Origin: Sinotaia quadrata
Lineage: Eukaryota; Mollusca; Gastropoda; Architaenioglossa; Viviparidae
Assembly (NCBI GenBank): GCA_028829895.1
Contig: CM054177.1
Span: 78,579,163 to 78,643,162 of the forward strand
DNA: 64,000 bases
Direction of reading: 5' to 3'
In this document: in pieces, positions 37,753 through 50,182 of the stretch
Layout: every line of letters begins with the position of its first letter
How positions within the stretch are numbered: the stretch's first letter is position 1
Made by a program: the position numbers and the translations under genes
Notes under the pieces: model-generated
Databases searched by the model: none
What the model was told of the DNA's origin: nothing
What the model saw: only the letters and a program-made list of their open reading frames with translations

Positions 37753-40700
37753 ATGGCATCAAAAGCACCGCTCACTGTTGACGACATCAACCGAATCTTT
37801 CCAGTAAAGGTAGGAATGTTTATTTTAAAAATCGGTTGTACGTTATCTTTGCCCGTTATTATTTTAGTTTTAGTGATACTGACCCGGAAATCGGTAAAAG
37901 CATGTCGTAGTTAGATTGTTGCAGCATACCGATCAGACAACGACACACAGGGTCACTGAGTGACGCATGTAGGCTACAAGTGCAGACTTTGGTCTGGGCA
38001 ATCGACACGCCTACATGTAGGCCTACAGTTCTGTACACATACAGTCTAAAGCTCTACGCATTTAATTAGCTTTTAGTCGTGCTAATAATGTAAGAAGACC
38101 TCTGCTCCATCTGGGCAACCAACCATCGCGTATACTAATTACTATCGACTTATCAGTTTGTGCAATTGATACTCGCATTTATTATGGCTTTGTTTTAAGC
38201 AACAGATAAATCCATATAGTATAGGCTTTTGTAGTCTGGGCCATAGACACTTGCAAACACAATGGGTTTGTTTGTTTATACTAATACATGTATTTTACTC
38301 AGTCTGGTCATTTGACACTCTCATATACTAGGAGCTTTTCCCATATGGGCAGTAGACACCTCTGCCTACTAACTTTGTAAGGACAAATAATATCTTATCA
38401 TGTCATTGATCTGCGATTTTGCAAGGGCATATAATGTGTTATAAGTCATATGATTTTGCAAGGGAAAATGATGTTTCATCATAAGTAATTGAACTATGAC
38501 TTTGTAAGGACAAATAATGTCTTATCATGTCATTGATCTGTGATTTTGCAAGGACAAATTATGTGTCGACATAAATCATTGCACTGATTGGAGCAAATAA
38601 TATGTACTGCTTCCTTTTTTGATAACATAGTGTAAAATTAGATTGAACAGATAACTTTGTGATGTTAGTCATTGTTTTATAAACGTGGAAGTAATAAGCC
38701 TTTTTTGCGATGTCATTTTAGCTCTCTGCTGAATGTAACAATATGCCAACCGTTGCACTGACTTAAAGTACACGGATAGAAAGGGCAGACCACTTAGTGG
38801 GGCTGTAATGTTTCACAAGAGCTACTGTATTAGAACACTATCTCCAAAGGGACTACACATTTTTGTGTGATCTCGCGAGTGGTCTGAGTGCCTTAGTTTT
38901 GTTTGGCTCTGTTCTAAATATAAGCTGTCCTTGACTGCGACCGGTTTAGATAAGCTGTCAGTCATTTCTACTTATGTCACTGACACATCCAATCAATAAA
39001 CTGTCGGTGACCGCTAATGACGTTATTAACATGGACAGATTATGTCAAAGTCAACGAATTGTAATCTTTGGTAATCTACAGATTCTTGGAATTCTTCCGT
39101 ATTTGAGGAACTATAATTATATCTAAATAAAATCATTTTTTCTAACTAGATAGTTAAATGTAGAAATACAATACAATAGAGAGAGAGTAAATACAATGAT
39201 ATAAATTGATAACCCATTCTTGTATGTTGACACCATAGTTAAATGACGTCACCCTTATAGTAACACAGATTTTTTTCTGACTAAATATTACGCGTGCTTT
39301 GGATGATGTGTCATTATCTGACAACTATATAGCATGGGTACTATGGTATTAGTTGGATGATTCTACTCACAAATATACCTGACCAAAAGTTATGGGTTTG
39401 AAAGGTGTCGCTATTCATCACACGTGGCTGCTGACACTGATTCTAAGGAATCAGACCTAGAACTCAGCATGACCTACACTTGGAACTATTGTCAGGCCCT
39501 ACTACAGACCTAAATTTCAACACTACTTATACTTTGGTCATTGTCAGAAACTGCTACAGACTTTAGTCTAAAGCACCGTGTCTCTGATTCTATTCCAGGT
39601 GGAGCTGCATGTGCACTTAGAAGGAGCCGTGCGTTACCAGACCATTCTGGAATTGGCTCGGTGAGTAGGACATTTGAGATTTACCTTCATGATTTGGTCA
39701 GACATACAGACTTGTATATGTAAATATACCCTCATGATTTGGTCAGACATACAGACTTGTATATGTAAATATACCTTCAGTATTTGGTCAGACTGAGAGA
39801 CTTGTATATGTAAAGTTACCTTCATAATTTGGCTATATATAGATACCTGCATGGTCTAAATCTACCTTCATGACTCAACACCTAGATCTCTAACAACCTA
39901 GCTAAACAGGGATAGATGTGATAAATATCTTAGAATAGATAATTAGAGCAGGAGGGAAAGAGGGATCGCTGGATGGATTAATAGCTAGATAGCTGTATAC
40001 TGTGCCATCTCCAGTTATATTCTGTAAAGATTTTGTATGTGAGTGTTAAATTAATTTGATTGAAAAAATATTGAGTGAACATTATGAAGCCCATCTAGGG
40101 GGGATAATACTTTGTTACAGGGAAAATGGAATGAAGATTCCAGCAAGCACTATAGAAGAGCTGAAAAAATGTATCTGCGTCCGCAAACCTGAAGATCTCA
40201 ATTACGCACTACAAAATTTCTTCATTTTCGCTCCGACCTTTGCGTAAGTATTTCCGACAGGAGGTCTGGTTTTGTGTACCACTTTACTTTTGCGTAAGTA
40301 TTTCCGATAGGAGGTCTGATTTTGTGTACCACTTTACTTTAGCGTAAGTATTTCCGATAGGAGGTCTGATTTTGTGTACCACTTTACTTTTGCGTAAGTA
40401 TTTCCGATAGGAGGTCTGATTTTGTGTACCACTTTACTTTTACGTAAGTATTTCCGATAGGAGGTCTGATTTTGTGTACCACTTTACTTTTGCGTAAGTA
40501 TTTCCGATAGGAGGTCTGATTTTGTGTACCACTTTACTTTTGCGTAAGTATTTCCGATAGGAGGTCTGATTTTGTGTACCACTTTACTTTTGCGTAAGTA
40601 TTTCCGATAGGAGGTCTGATTTTGTGTACCACTTTACTTTTGCGTAAGTATTTCCGATAGGAGGTCTGATTTTGTGTACCACTTTACTTTTGCGTAAGTA

Positions 40701-43700
40701 TTTCCGATAGGAGGTCTGATTTCGTATACCACTTTACTTTTGCGTAAGTATTTCCGATAGGAGGTCTGATTTCGTATACCACTTTACTTTTGCGTAAGTA
40801 TTTCCGATAGGAGGTCTGATTTCGTATACCACTTTACTTTTGCATTTTTCACTCGGAGAATCATTCTGTTTGAAATTTGGAATTTTCAGTACCTATTTCC
40901 GATAGGAGGGTCTGATTTTGTGTATCACTTTACTTTTCCATTTTTTCATTTTTCATCAGAGAATCATTCTGTTTGACATTTGGAATTTTCAATCTGATTA
41001 TTTTTAATTATGAATTTAAATTGAGAATGAATGAATGCTGTTTATGAACTTAAATTGAGAATGAATAAATTCTGTTTATGAAACAGAATTTTATACGTTC
41101 GGAAATATGGAATGATGAAAATGAGGGGATTTTTGTTTGCTTATCTGGATAGATAGTAAGACCTTATTGCGAGTTAAGATAGCGTGGAGGAATAATTTGT
41201 TTTGGTGCTAGAATGTAAAACCATCGCTTTTAAAGTGCTGATTGAAACTGTTGTTGATGACGAGTATGTGTACATGGCTTAATACTTCTCGTCAACAAAA
41301 GTAGAACACCAGTAACAATGCCAGTTCATGTGTTCCTAGAGTAAATAAGATTAGAAAGTGAATATTGTAAACAAAAAGCTAGAAACGATTAGCATAAACA
41401 AAGCTAGAACGTGAATAGCATAATCAAGGCTAGAACGTGAATAGCATAAACAACTTTAGACAATGAATAGCATAAACAACTTTAGACAATGAATAGCATA
41501 AACAACTTTAGACAATGAATAGCATAAACAACTTTAGACAATGAATAGCATAAACAACTTTAGACAATGAATAGCATAAACAACGTTAGACAATGAATAG
41601 CATAAACAACTTTAGACAATGAATAGCATAAACAACTTTAGACAATGAATAGCATAAACAACGTTAGACAATGAATAGCATAAACAACGTTAAAAACTGA
41701 CAGATAGCACTCGACTAGCATGCACCTCTGTTCGTGGTGAGTTTTCCTTGCTATAGTGCCCGGATGTATGTACCACGACACTGACCCGATATGCTATTTC
41801 AGGGGGCTCCAGTAAACGCATGTATCACAACACTGACCCGATATGTTATTTCAGGGGGCTCCAGTAAACGCATGTATCACAACACTGACCCGATATGCTA
41901 TTTCAGGGGCTCTAAGGAGGGCGTGCACCGAGTGACTTATGAGTTATGTGAAGATGCAGCCGCAGCTGGCACGCGCTACATAGAAATACGTTACTCCCCT
42001 CAGTACCTCAGCAACTCGTTGCCCGTACAGACGTATGCTTCCATAAAGGACGGCGATTACACACCACGTGACGTTGTCCAGACGGTCAACGAAGCCTTAG
42101 CACGAGGTTCCAAGGACTTTGGCATCACCGCAAAAAGTATCTTATGTTGCGTCAGAGATCACCCAGGTGTGCACACAATATCTAGTAGTGTTCCTTCTGT
42201 CAAGTGTTACACTGTATGCACAGTGATGTAGCGTGTTCATTCAGTAATATGTTACAGTGTAGTAGCGTGTTCATTCTGTCATCTGTTACATTGTAGTAGC
42301 GTGTTCATTCTGTCATCTGTTACAGTTTTGAAGCGTTTTCATTCTGTCAAGTATTACAGTGTGGTAGTACTGTCATCTGTTACCGAGTAGTACCGTGTTT
42401 ATTTTGTCATATTTTACAGTGTAGAAGCATATTCATTTTGTCGATTGTTACACTGTGTACATGCACTGTAGTAGTGTGTTTGTTCTATCGTCTATTACAG
42501 TGCAGTTGCGTGATTCTGTTATCTATTACAGTGTAGTAGCTGTTCATTCTGTCAACTGTTACGGTGTAGTATTAACTCTGTCATCTGTTACATTGTAGTA
42601 GCGTGTTCATTCTGTCATCAGTTACAGTGTAGTAGCTGTTCATTTGTCAACTGTTGCGGTGTAGTATTAACTCTGTCATTTGTTACATTATAGTAGCATG
42701 TTCATTTGTCAACTGTTGCGGTGTAGTATTAACTCTGTCATCTGTTACATTATAGTAGCATGTTCATTTGTCAACTGTTGCGGTGTAGTATTAACTCTGT
42801 CAACTGTTACATTATAGTAGCATGTTCATTTGTCAACTGTTACATTATAGTAGCATGTTCATTTGTCAACTGTTACATTATAGTAACATGTTCATTTGTC
42901 AACTGTTACATTATAGTAGCATGTTCATTTGTCAACTGTTACATTATAGTAGCATGTTCATTTGTCAACTGTTGCATGATAGTAGCATGTTCATTTGTCG
43001 ACTGTTGCACTGTGTACATTATCGCAGTCACTCGATTCAGCGATCGCAGTAACGTTTACAGAATTAGCAGTTTCTTCTATTACAGTGTAAACATGAGTAC
43101 TGCCATCTGTTACAGCAGACGCATAAATGTAGCCAGTTTTGTTCCATTGTAAATAATAGTTTAGTCATCCGTTACTGTTGTTCGGCATCAGTTGCAGTAA
43201 AGAAATTCCTGCAGTCTATCTAGAAGCAAGTGTGTAAAATTACCTTTCAACAAATTTATTTTTATTGTACATCAGTTATAACTTTCGTTGACTTCACAGA
43301 TTGTAAAAGTACCCTAGGCTGAAGCATCACGGAAACATTTTGATTATTAATTTTTTTTAATCAATGCTTTATTTGTATTTATTTATTTTCACAATTGTAT
43401 GATGTGCAGAATGGTCTCAGGAAGTGGCGGAACTCTGCGACGAGTTCAGTAACCAAGGAGTGGTTGCTATGGATATTGCAGGTCCAGAAGTGGGAGACCT
43501 TGTTAACAACACTGACCAGTCTCTGCACAAAGCTGCATTCAAGGTCTGTTTGTTTCTCTTCTGCTTGACATCACTGCACCGAAATATATATTATCAGAAG
43601 TGCATGCTAGAAATGTCATTACCTACATGGGGCAGTTATTATGCACGTAGCAGTTTCGTAATACGTACTTAGTGAAATACTGAGTATAAATGCAATTACC

Positions 43701-44898
43701 CACTTGGGGCAGTTATTATGCACGTAGCAATATCGTAATACATACTGAAATACTGAGTAGAAATGCAACTAACCACTTGAGCATTTATTATGCACTTAGC
43801 GATATCGTTAAGCAAATACGATATTACGATATTGCTGAGTGCGTAATAACTGCCCTAAGTAGATAGTCGTATTTCTACTCCATATTTCAGCAAGTATATA
43901 TTACTATATTGATAATTATTGTATAATCAATAATCACCACCCTAAACAGTATTCCAGGCAAATATTTTTTCTGATTGTTAAAAATATTTTTTTTTTCTGG
44001 AACACGTAAGATGTTGCATGTTGATCTAAAGTGCGGATATTTTTCTCCTGTCCAGGAGGCCAATCGACGTGGGGTCAAGTGCATTGCCCACGCTGGGGAA
44101 GTGGGACCGCCGGAAATAGTGAGAATGGTAATTTTTAGTTTAATTACTGGTATTATGTGTTAAATGTCTTGCGTACTGACATGAATCGAAAGAACATTTC
44201 TCTAATTCAGGCAACGTCGAGGACGATCAGTGTCAGTGGTTATTTTTTTCTTTACTAAGAAAAAAAGCATGCTTATAGAATGTTTTCGTGATGCATGCAG
44301 TAATCATTATCGTCAGCAGTATTATGATAATCGTCATCCGTCAGTGATAAACATCACTGTCACCATTACCATAACTTTAAATCATTGTCATCGTCGCCAT
44401 CACTAGCAGCAATAACAACATCACTTTCACAGTGTATGTAATGCAGTGTAAGTTTTAGGAATTAGCTATTGTTTAAAATTCTAAATTGTTTTAGCCATGC
44501 GTGTGTGTGGGAGTGTGTTCTATCGTATTTAAATCTATCTTTGCATGTGTGTCAGTTCTATCGTATTTAACATTTCTCTCTGTATATGTGTTCTATCGTA
44601 TTTAACTCCCTTTCTCTCTCTTATGTGTGTGTGTTAGTTCTATCGTATTTAACTCCCTTCCTCTGTCTCTGAAAATGCTTTATTTCTGTCGTATTTTAAC
44701 TCCCTTTCTCTCTGTTAAGTGTTGAGTGTATTCTACCGTATTTACTCTCTTTTCTCTGTTTGAATATTTGTGTGTGTGTGTGTGTGTTCTAACGTATTTC
44801 ACTCCCTTTCTTTTTCTTTGCATATGTATTAGTTGTTCCGTATTTAACTTAGTCCTCTTTCTTCGTTTGTATTTGCTAATTCCATTGTTTTTAATTTA

Positions 44899-44964
<66 letters not shown>

Positions 44965-46568
44965 TTTCTTAAATATGCTGTATTTAATTTAGTTCTCTCT
45001 CCCTCTCTCTTTGTGCTTGTTAATTCTATAGTATTTAACTCCCTTTCTCTGTGAGTCGAACTCGTCTCCCTCTCTCTCTCTCTTTGTGTATAGTTCTACC
45101 ACATTTAACTCCCTTTATCTTTCACTGTACGTGTGATATTTCTTCCATATTTAACTTTTCTTTCTCTTGACATGTTTCTCTCTCCCTCTCTTTACATATT
45201 TTTTTTTTGGGTGGTGGTGGTGGTGAATGCTAATGTTTCCCCCCAAGGCCTGCAAAATCTTTTTCACGTTACCATTTATTGGAGGAATTTGTCTCCCCTC
45301 CCTTGATTCTGGGGAGGCAATTCTAATTCCGCGGTATTGAACCCATTACTCTCTCTCTGTGCCTGTGTTTGCTAGTCCATAGAGGAACTGAAAGCAGTAC
45401 GCATTGGACACGGCTACCGCTGCATGGAAGATGAGGCACTCTACAAGAGACTCTTGGACCAGAACGTGCACTTCGAGGTGTGTCCCCTGTCATCCCTGGC
45501 GACTGGTGGCGCCCCTGAAGGCTACAAAAACCACCCGATCGTCAGGTAAGGTATCTTTGTCCAGATGACACTGGTTTAGTACTGCCTTTCGCACTGGGTG
45601 AAGCGCTGGGCATTTACTTGGAATCGTTCAGGTCACGTGTCGGAATGTTGCTGCAATTCATTAATGGAAGTTATCTTGCTGCTATAGCTGAGATGACGAC
45701 GATGATGGTGGTAAGGATGGTGATGACGATTATGACGAGTAGAGGCATTAAGATGTAGAACCACATGCTTAACCACCTCTTTGAATGACTGCAGTTCTAA
45801 CTTTGATGCTGGATTTCAGTCGGCATGGTCTAGTTTTATACCAGGATAAAATTCAGTACAAGTGAAATGGCTGACTAATGATGTTTGTACAAGTCTCAAT
45901 TATACTTGAGATGTTTCTGTACCAGGATACAAATCAGTACAAGTGAGGTAGCTGATTTTTGATGTTTGTACAAGTCTCAATTATACTTGGGATGTTTCTG
46001 TACCAGGATAAAATTCAGTTCAAGTGAGGTGGCTGAATTTGACTGCGTTGGACGATTTCAGTAAAGTTGAGCTGTCACGAGCTTAAGGACAACTTCATAT
46101 TGTTAGTCTTACCTAAAAGAAAGATATTTTTATAAATAATATACAAAGGTTATCTAATAAAAAGAATTGCATAATACATATTTCAGAAAATAATTATTAG
46201 ATCATGCAATAAGAGCCATTAAACGGGTAGATGGTTAATCTGATAAACCAGTACTCAGTACTAATAATACTGTTTTGGATGATGATTATTGACTATACAA
46301 ATAACTAAACCTAAAACTGGAGAAAAAAACCCATCACACTTCTTGTCAAGTTGCCATGTCGATACAAAAATACAGCTCTTATCAGCTTTTAAAATTAAGC
46401 CAGAATCTTGATGTGGTATGTTCACAGAATGGCTCGTGATGGAGCCAACTTCTCCATCAACACCGACGACCCTACGCTGTTTGAGAATACGTTAGCTGAC
46501 GACTACCTGTGTGCTCTGGACTTCGGGATCACTCAAGAAGACATCGTCAAATCTGTAAAGAGTACTTG

Positions 46569-46660
<92 letters not shown>

Positions 46661-46709
46661 TTATCTATCTACCTACCTACATACATACCTACCTACCATC
46701 CATCCCTCC

Positions 46710-46763
<54 letters not shown>

Positions 46764-47384
46764 TTGTCTGCTTTAATCATCAGTTTTGTTCAATCACCAG
46801 CCATTTTTAGTTATCAGAAAAACTTCATTTATCAGCCAACATCACTTATCACAATATCAGTCATTCCTTTATTCGAATTACTTCGCTTACCAGTATTGTT
46901 AACTCACTAGTTATTCTAAAGTCACAGTCGTGCTTCTTTTTAGTCTTAAATCACCAGCCATTCTACAGTTATCAGTCATATATCATTTATTAGTCTTGTT
47001 AGCTCACCAGCCATATAACAGTCACAAGTCATGTATCATTTATTACATTTGTTAGCTCAACAGTCGTTCTACGGTCATAGGTCGTCCATCACTTATTAGA
47101 TTTAACACACCAGTCATCGTACGGTCACCAGTCATGTATCACTTATTAGTCTTGTTAACACTCCAGTCATTCTTCACTCACCAGTCATTCCATCTTCACT
47201 CATCAGTCATGTATCACTCAACGGTCATTCTTCAGAAGTCATTGTTTACTCAACAGTAATTCTTCACTCAACAGTCTTCACCCTTTTCCAGATTTTCAAT
47301 GCTGCACGTGCAAGTCTGGCCAGTGAAGAAGAGAAAGAGAAGTTGCTGGCTGAGCTAAAGAACGTGTATGGGGACAAATACTGA
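37753..47384 (+). CDS. ADA: Adenosine deaminase (9 exons, 365 aa)
   Basis: Exons 37753-37809, 39599-39660, 40121-40243, 41907-42166, 43410-43543, 44056-44127, 45376-45545, 46428-46554 and 47292-47384 join in frame to 365 aa, close to the 363 aa of human ADA. The enzyme hydrolyses adenosine and deoxyadenosine to inosine and deoxyinosine in cytosolic purine salvage. Zinc ligands are H23 and H25 (VELHVHLEG), H224 (HAGEVG) and D306 (NTDDP). Catalytic residues are E227, H248 (GHGY) and D307. All are present. [10 protein letters not shown] and [12 protein letters not shown] are family motifs. There is no signal peptide, so it is ADA1-type rather than a secreted ADGF/ADA2. The start ATG abuts the stop of an upstream frame. 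Each intron is loaded with tandem or inverted repeats, and intron 3 has amplified splice sites. An alternative first exon lies at 34078. Confidence 0.97.
38390..38590. repeat. degenerate minisatellite in ADA intron 1
   Basis: gacttt/gattttgcaagg(g/a)caaataatg followed by tcttatcatgtcattgatctg recurs about four times with decay. The rest of intron 1 (37810-39598) has no recognised feature. Confidence 0.75.
39661..39860. repeat. ~44-bp tandem repeat directly after ADA exon 2 donor
   Basis: About four copies of ttcatgatttggtcagacat followed by acagacttgtatatgtaaat. The array begins within 30 bp of the GTGAGT donor of exon 2. Confidence 0.85.
40241..40840 (+). repeat. 12 x 50-bp array of ADA exon 3 splice donor
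   Basis: The exon 3 end plus donor (tgcGTAAGTA at 40241) is repeated exactly every 50 bp at 40291, 40341 and so on to 40791, twelve times, each with an intact GTAAGT. Between donors the unit holds tttccgatag then gaggtctgattttgtgtacc and actttacttt. Reading on from exon 3 through the first donor gives an immediate TAA (GCG TAA). From gatag, a 33-nt frame-preserving segment runs to the next donor. A further decayed copy of part of the unit lies at 40890-40935. Confidence 0.97.
41405..41695. repeat. 26-bp minisatellite in ADA intron 3
   Basis: About eleven copies of caatgaatagcataaacaac followed by tttaga (gttaga in some), period 26. Confidence 0.95.
41755..41908 (+). repeat. 3 x 52-bp array of ADA exon 4 splice acceptor
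   Basis: gacccgatatgctatttcag occurs ending at 41802, 41854 (one change) and 41906. The last is the acceptor that keeps the ADA frame. Use of either upstream AG would add 52 or 104 nt and shift the frame. Confidence 0.92.
42225..43020. repeat. degenerate ~33-38-bp minisatellite in ADA intron 4
   Basis: Units of gtagtagcgtgttcattctg then tcatctgttaca, becoming regular (tagtagcatgttcatttgtc aactgttacatta) at 42820-43010. Frames across it are repeat by-products. Confidence 0.9.
43672..43895. repeat. direct and inverted repeat in ADA intron 5
   Basis: A block with cttggggcagttattatgca, cgtagcaatatcgtaat and actgaaatactgagtagaaa occurs directly about three times from 43625, then in reverse complement at 43815-43890, forming a large hairpin centered near 43815. 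Confidence 0.8.
44495..45195. repeat. pyrimidine-rich degenerate repeat with (CT)n, ADA intron 6
   Basis: Units of tctatcgtatttaactccct followed by ttctctctg recur, with a long (CT)n run at about 44900-44960. A possible SINE-like segment on the minus strand at 45200-45350 carries a B-box-like GGTTCAATACC, but this is weak. Confidence 0.8.
45825..46045. repeat. three ~80-bp copies in ADA intron 7
   Basis: taccaggataaaattcagta, caagtgaggtggctgA and gtttgtacaagtctcaatta recur three times with few changes. Confidence 0.85.
46565..46765. repeat. (CTAT)n microsatellite beside ADA exon 8 donor
   Basis: Two long CTAT tracts (about 46568-46665 and 46710-46763) begin about 14 bp after the exon 8 end (46554, donor GTAAAG). 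Confidence 0.98.
46785..47285. repeat. degenerate repeat in ADA intron 8
   Basis: Short units around tcaccagtcattctac, agtcat and tatcacttattag recur to the acceptor of exon 9. Confidence 0.7.
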
Positions 47385-47493
47385 GTGACCGCAGGTCGAT
47401 CTAACAGACGTGTAAAGGGTTTAGTATTGACCCTTTCATACAACAGCGTCACTAGGGAAGCCAGTTTTAGCGTTAGGGAGCAGTTGAATGGGA

Positions 47494-47499
47494 AATAAA
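47494..47499 (+). terminator. ADA polyadenylation signal
   Basis: AATAAA 110 nt after the ADA stop codon, the only canonical signal close to it. Confidence 0.7.
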
Positions 47500-47744
47500 C
47501 CCATTGATATAAGTTCTTTCACTGGACAATTCGCTTTATTGAAATATCACTTTATCTAAAACTGAAGAGAAGACAACTGTAGGTCAGACAGAAATTAATT
47601 AACTCTCTACCCTCCCAGAAACACTAATATGTAATTTCAATTTGTTTTTATTATTTTTTAAAATTTTAAGTAGTCAGCAACATGTATTGTTATTGTTAAA
47701 AAAAAAAAAAGTCGCATGGCAGCCTGCGTGGACGAACAAAATTG

Positions 47745-48165
47745 CAAATGTCACGTGCACTTAGGTTCAGTATTTGTACGAGACTTTAGTGAGGGTTTAC
47801 AAATGTGTCACTGTCACTTATGTTCAGTATTTGTACGAGACTTTAGTGAGGGTTTACAAATGTGTCACTGTCACTTATGTTCAGTATTTGTACGAGACTT
47901 TAGTGAGGGTTTACAAATGTGTCACTGTCACTTAGGTTCAGTATTTGTACGAGACTTTAGTGAGGGTTTACAAATGTGTCACTGTCACTTATGTTCAGTA
48001 TTTGTACGAGACTTTAGTGAGGGTTTACAAGTGTGTCACTGTCACTTATGTTCAGTATTTGTACGAGACGTTAGTGTAGGTTTAGAAGTGTGTGTCAGGT
48101 CACTTGTGTTCAGTATTTGTACGAGTCGTTAGTGTAGGTTTACAAGAGTGTGTCATGTGCAGTTA
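47745..48165. repeat. 57-bp minisatellite, ~7 copies
   Basis: Unit ttcagtatttgtacgagact, ttagtgagggtttacaaatg, tgtcactgtcacttatg, period 57. The 138-codon frame over it is a repeat by-product. Confidence 0.97.
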
Positions 48166-48939
48166 AGGTCATTGCTCATACGAAACTCTAGTTAGGCGAC
48201 AATATTTATTACAAGCGTATTACCTTCCATATAAAACTATGCCTCTGACGTCATTCTGCTGATATCATTGTCCTCTCAAAGACAGATATGTGTGCAATGG
48301 GCACATTGGGAATCTCATACAAACCCTGTGATGTAATCAATTACGTCATCGTCTTTCACTGCAAAGGTTTGTGTCTAATGTAGCATAAAATCTATTAGAT
48401 TATGTTGTTGTACTTACTTACGTCACCGTCTTTCAACAGGTTTGTGTCTAATGAGGCATGAAGAGTCTAGTAGAACATGCTGTTGTAATTATTTATATCG
48501 TCGTCTTTCACTGAGCAGGTTAGTGCCTAAACGAAAAATCTAGTAGAATAAGTTTTTTTAAAAAAAATTAAATTATACTTTTGAAACTTGCTGTTATTTA
48601 ACCTGTGTTTTATGAGTTTGGTGTAGTGTGCTGAAACAAGGACTGCCGCATAAATTTGCGAAATTCATGAACACAAGAACACACCTGTTACAATTCAGTT
48701 AGTAAATTAATGAAACATACGTGTCACAATTAAATAGGAAATTAATTCACCCTATTTGTCACACTTAACGAGTAAATTAATCCAGCATACTTGTCACACT
48801 TAAAATAGTACATATGTAAATTAATCCAACATACTTGTCACACGACACACATTTACACGAATGTATTTACTATAATGTACATTGTATCATCTCTGACAGA
48901 AGCTCGCAGTGAATTATAACCACCCAAATACTCTCACAA

Positions 48940-49755
48940 CCTACTATAGAAGCACGATATCATGACAAAACAGATACAATCTATTATAGAAACACGATAT
49001 CATGATAAAACAGGTACAATCTATTATACAAACACGATATCATGATAAAACAGGTACAATCTATTATAGAAACGTGATATCATGATAAAACACTATTATA
49101 GAAACACGATATCATGATAAAACAGGTACAATCTATTATAGAAACGTGATATCATGATAAAACACTATTATAGAAACACGATATCATGATAAAACAGGTA
49201 CAATCTATTATAGAAACGCGATATCATGATAAAACAGGTACAATCTATTATAGAAACGTGATATCATGATAAAACACTATTATAGAAACACGATATCATG
49301 ATAAAACAGGTACAATCTATTATAGAAACGTGATATCATGATAAAACACTATTATAGAAACACGATATCATGATAAAACAGGTACAATCTATTATAGAAA
49401 CGCGATATCATGATAAAACAGGTACAATCTATTATAGAAACGCGATATCATGATAAAACAGGTACAATCAATTATAAAAACACGATATCACGATAAAACA
49501 GACTATTATAGAAACGCGATATCATGATAAAACAGACTATTATAGAAACACGACATCACGATAAAACAGACTATTATAGAAACACGATATCATGATAAAA
49601 CAGGTACAATCTATTATAGAAACGCGATATCATGATAAAACAGACTATTATAGAAACACGATATCACGATAAAACAGACTATTATAGAAACACGATATCA
49701 CGATAAAACAGACTATTATAGAAACACGATATCATGATAAAACAGACACAGTCTA
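48940..49755. repeat. long composite minisatellite with GATATC
   Basis: About 20 units built from ctattatagaaacacgatat, catgataaaac and optional aggtacaat. Units with and without the last block alternate in a higher-order pattern over 0.8 kb. Confidence 0.97.
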
Positions 49756-50182
49756 TTAGAGAAACACAAGGTATCTTTAAAATACAGATAACAGACACAA
49801 AATAACATTTACAAATAAAGTTTACTCTTAGCAATAAATAAAAGAACATATTCACCGTGAATTTCATGTGAGAAAACGAACTGGCATTTACAGAGATTGT
49901 GCTATACAATTTGTCCTTTTAATAGTTTGACTCTGAGTTATGAATATTACAATATGTACTGATATTCAGTCAAGCGTGAAGAATGTCTCCTGGTGACGGT
50001 GTCTTGACACTAAAATGCACGACGCAGTGTTTAACGTGAGTCAAAGTAAACGACATACAATGGATACGATAATAGAAAGTCGATGTTATTCAGCTTGAAA
50101 CGCATTCAAAGTGCGTGGATAAATATTTGCACTGAAATACTTCCGCGCCGCACTAAACGTGCAGAAACACGGGAAAAAACCT

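Noticed and set aside
40241..40840. CRISPR-like regular array
   Set aside because: Units are contiguous with no unique spacers, the host is eukaryotic and the array starts at a splice site.
41791..42231. ADA exon 4 extended upstream to 41791
   Set aside because: The extra codons come from the duplicated acceptor repeat; only the acceptor at 41906 keeps exon 3 and exon 4 in frame.
46408..46910. Long IYLSIYLS frames
   Set aside because: The first part is ADA exon 8; the remainder is translation of the (CTAT)n tract.
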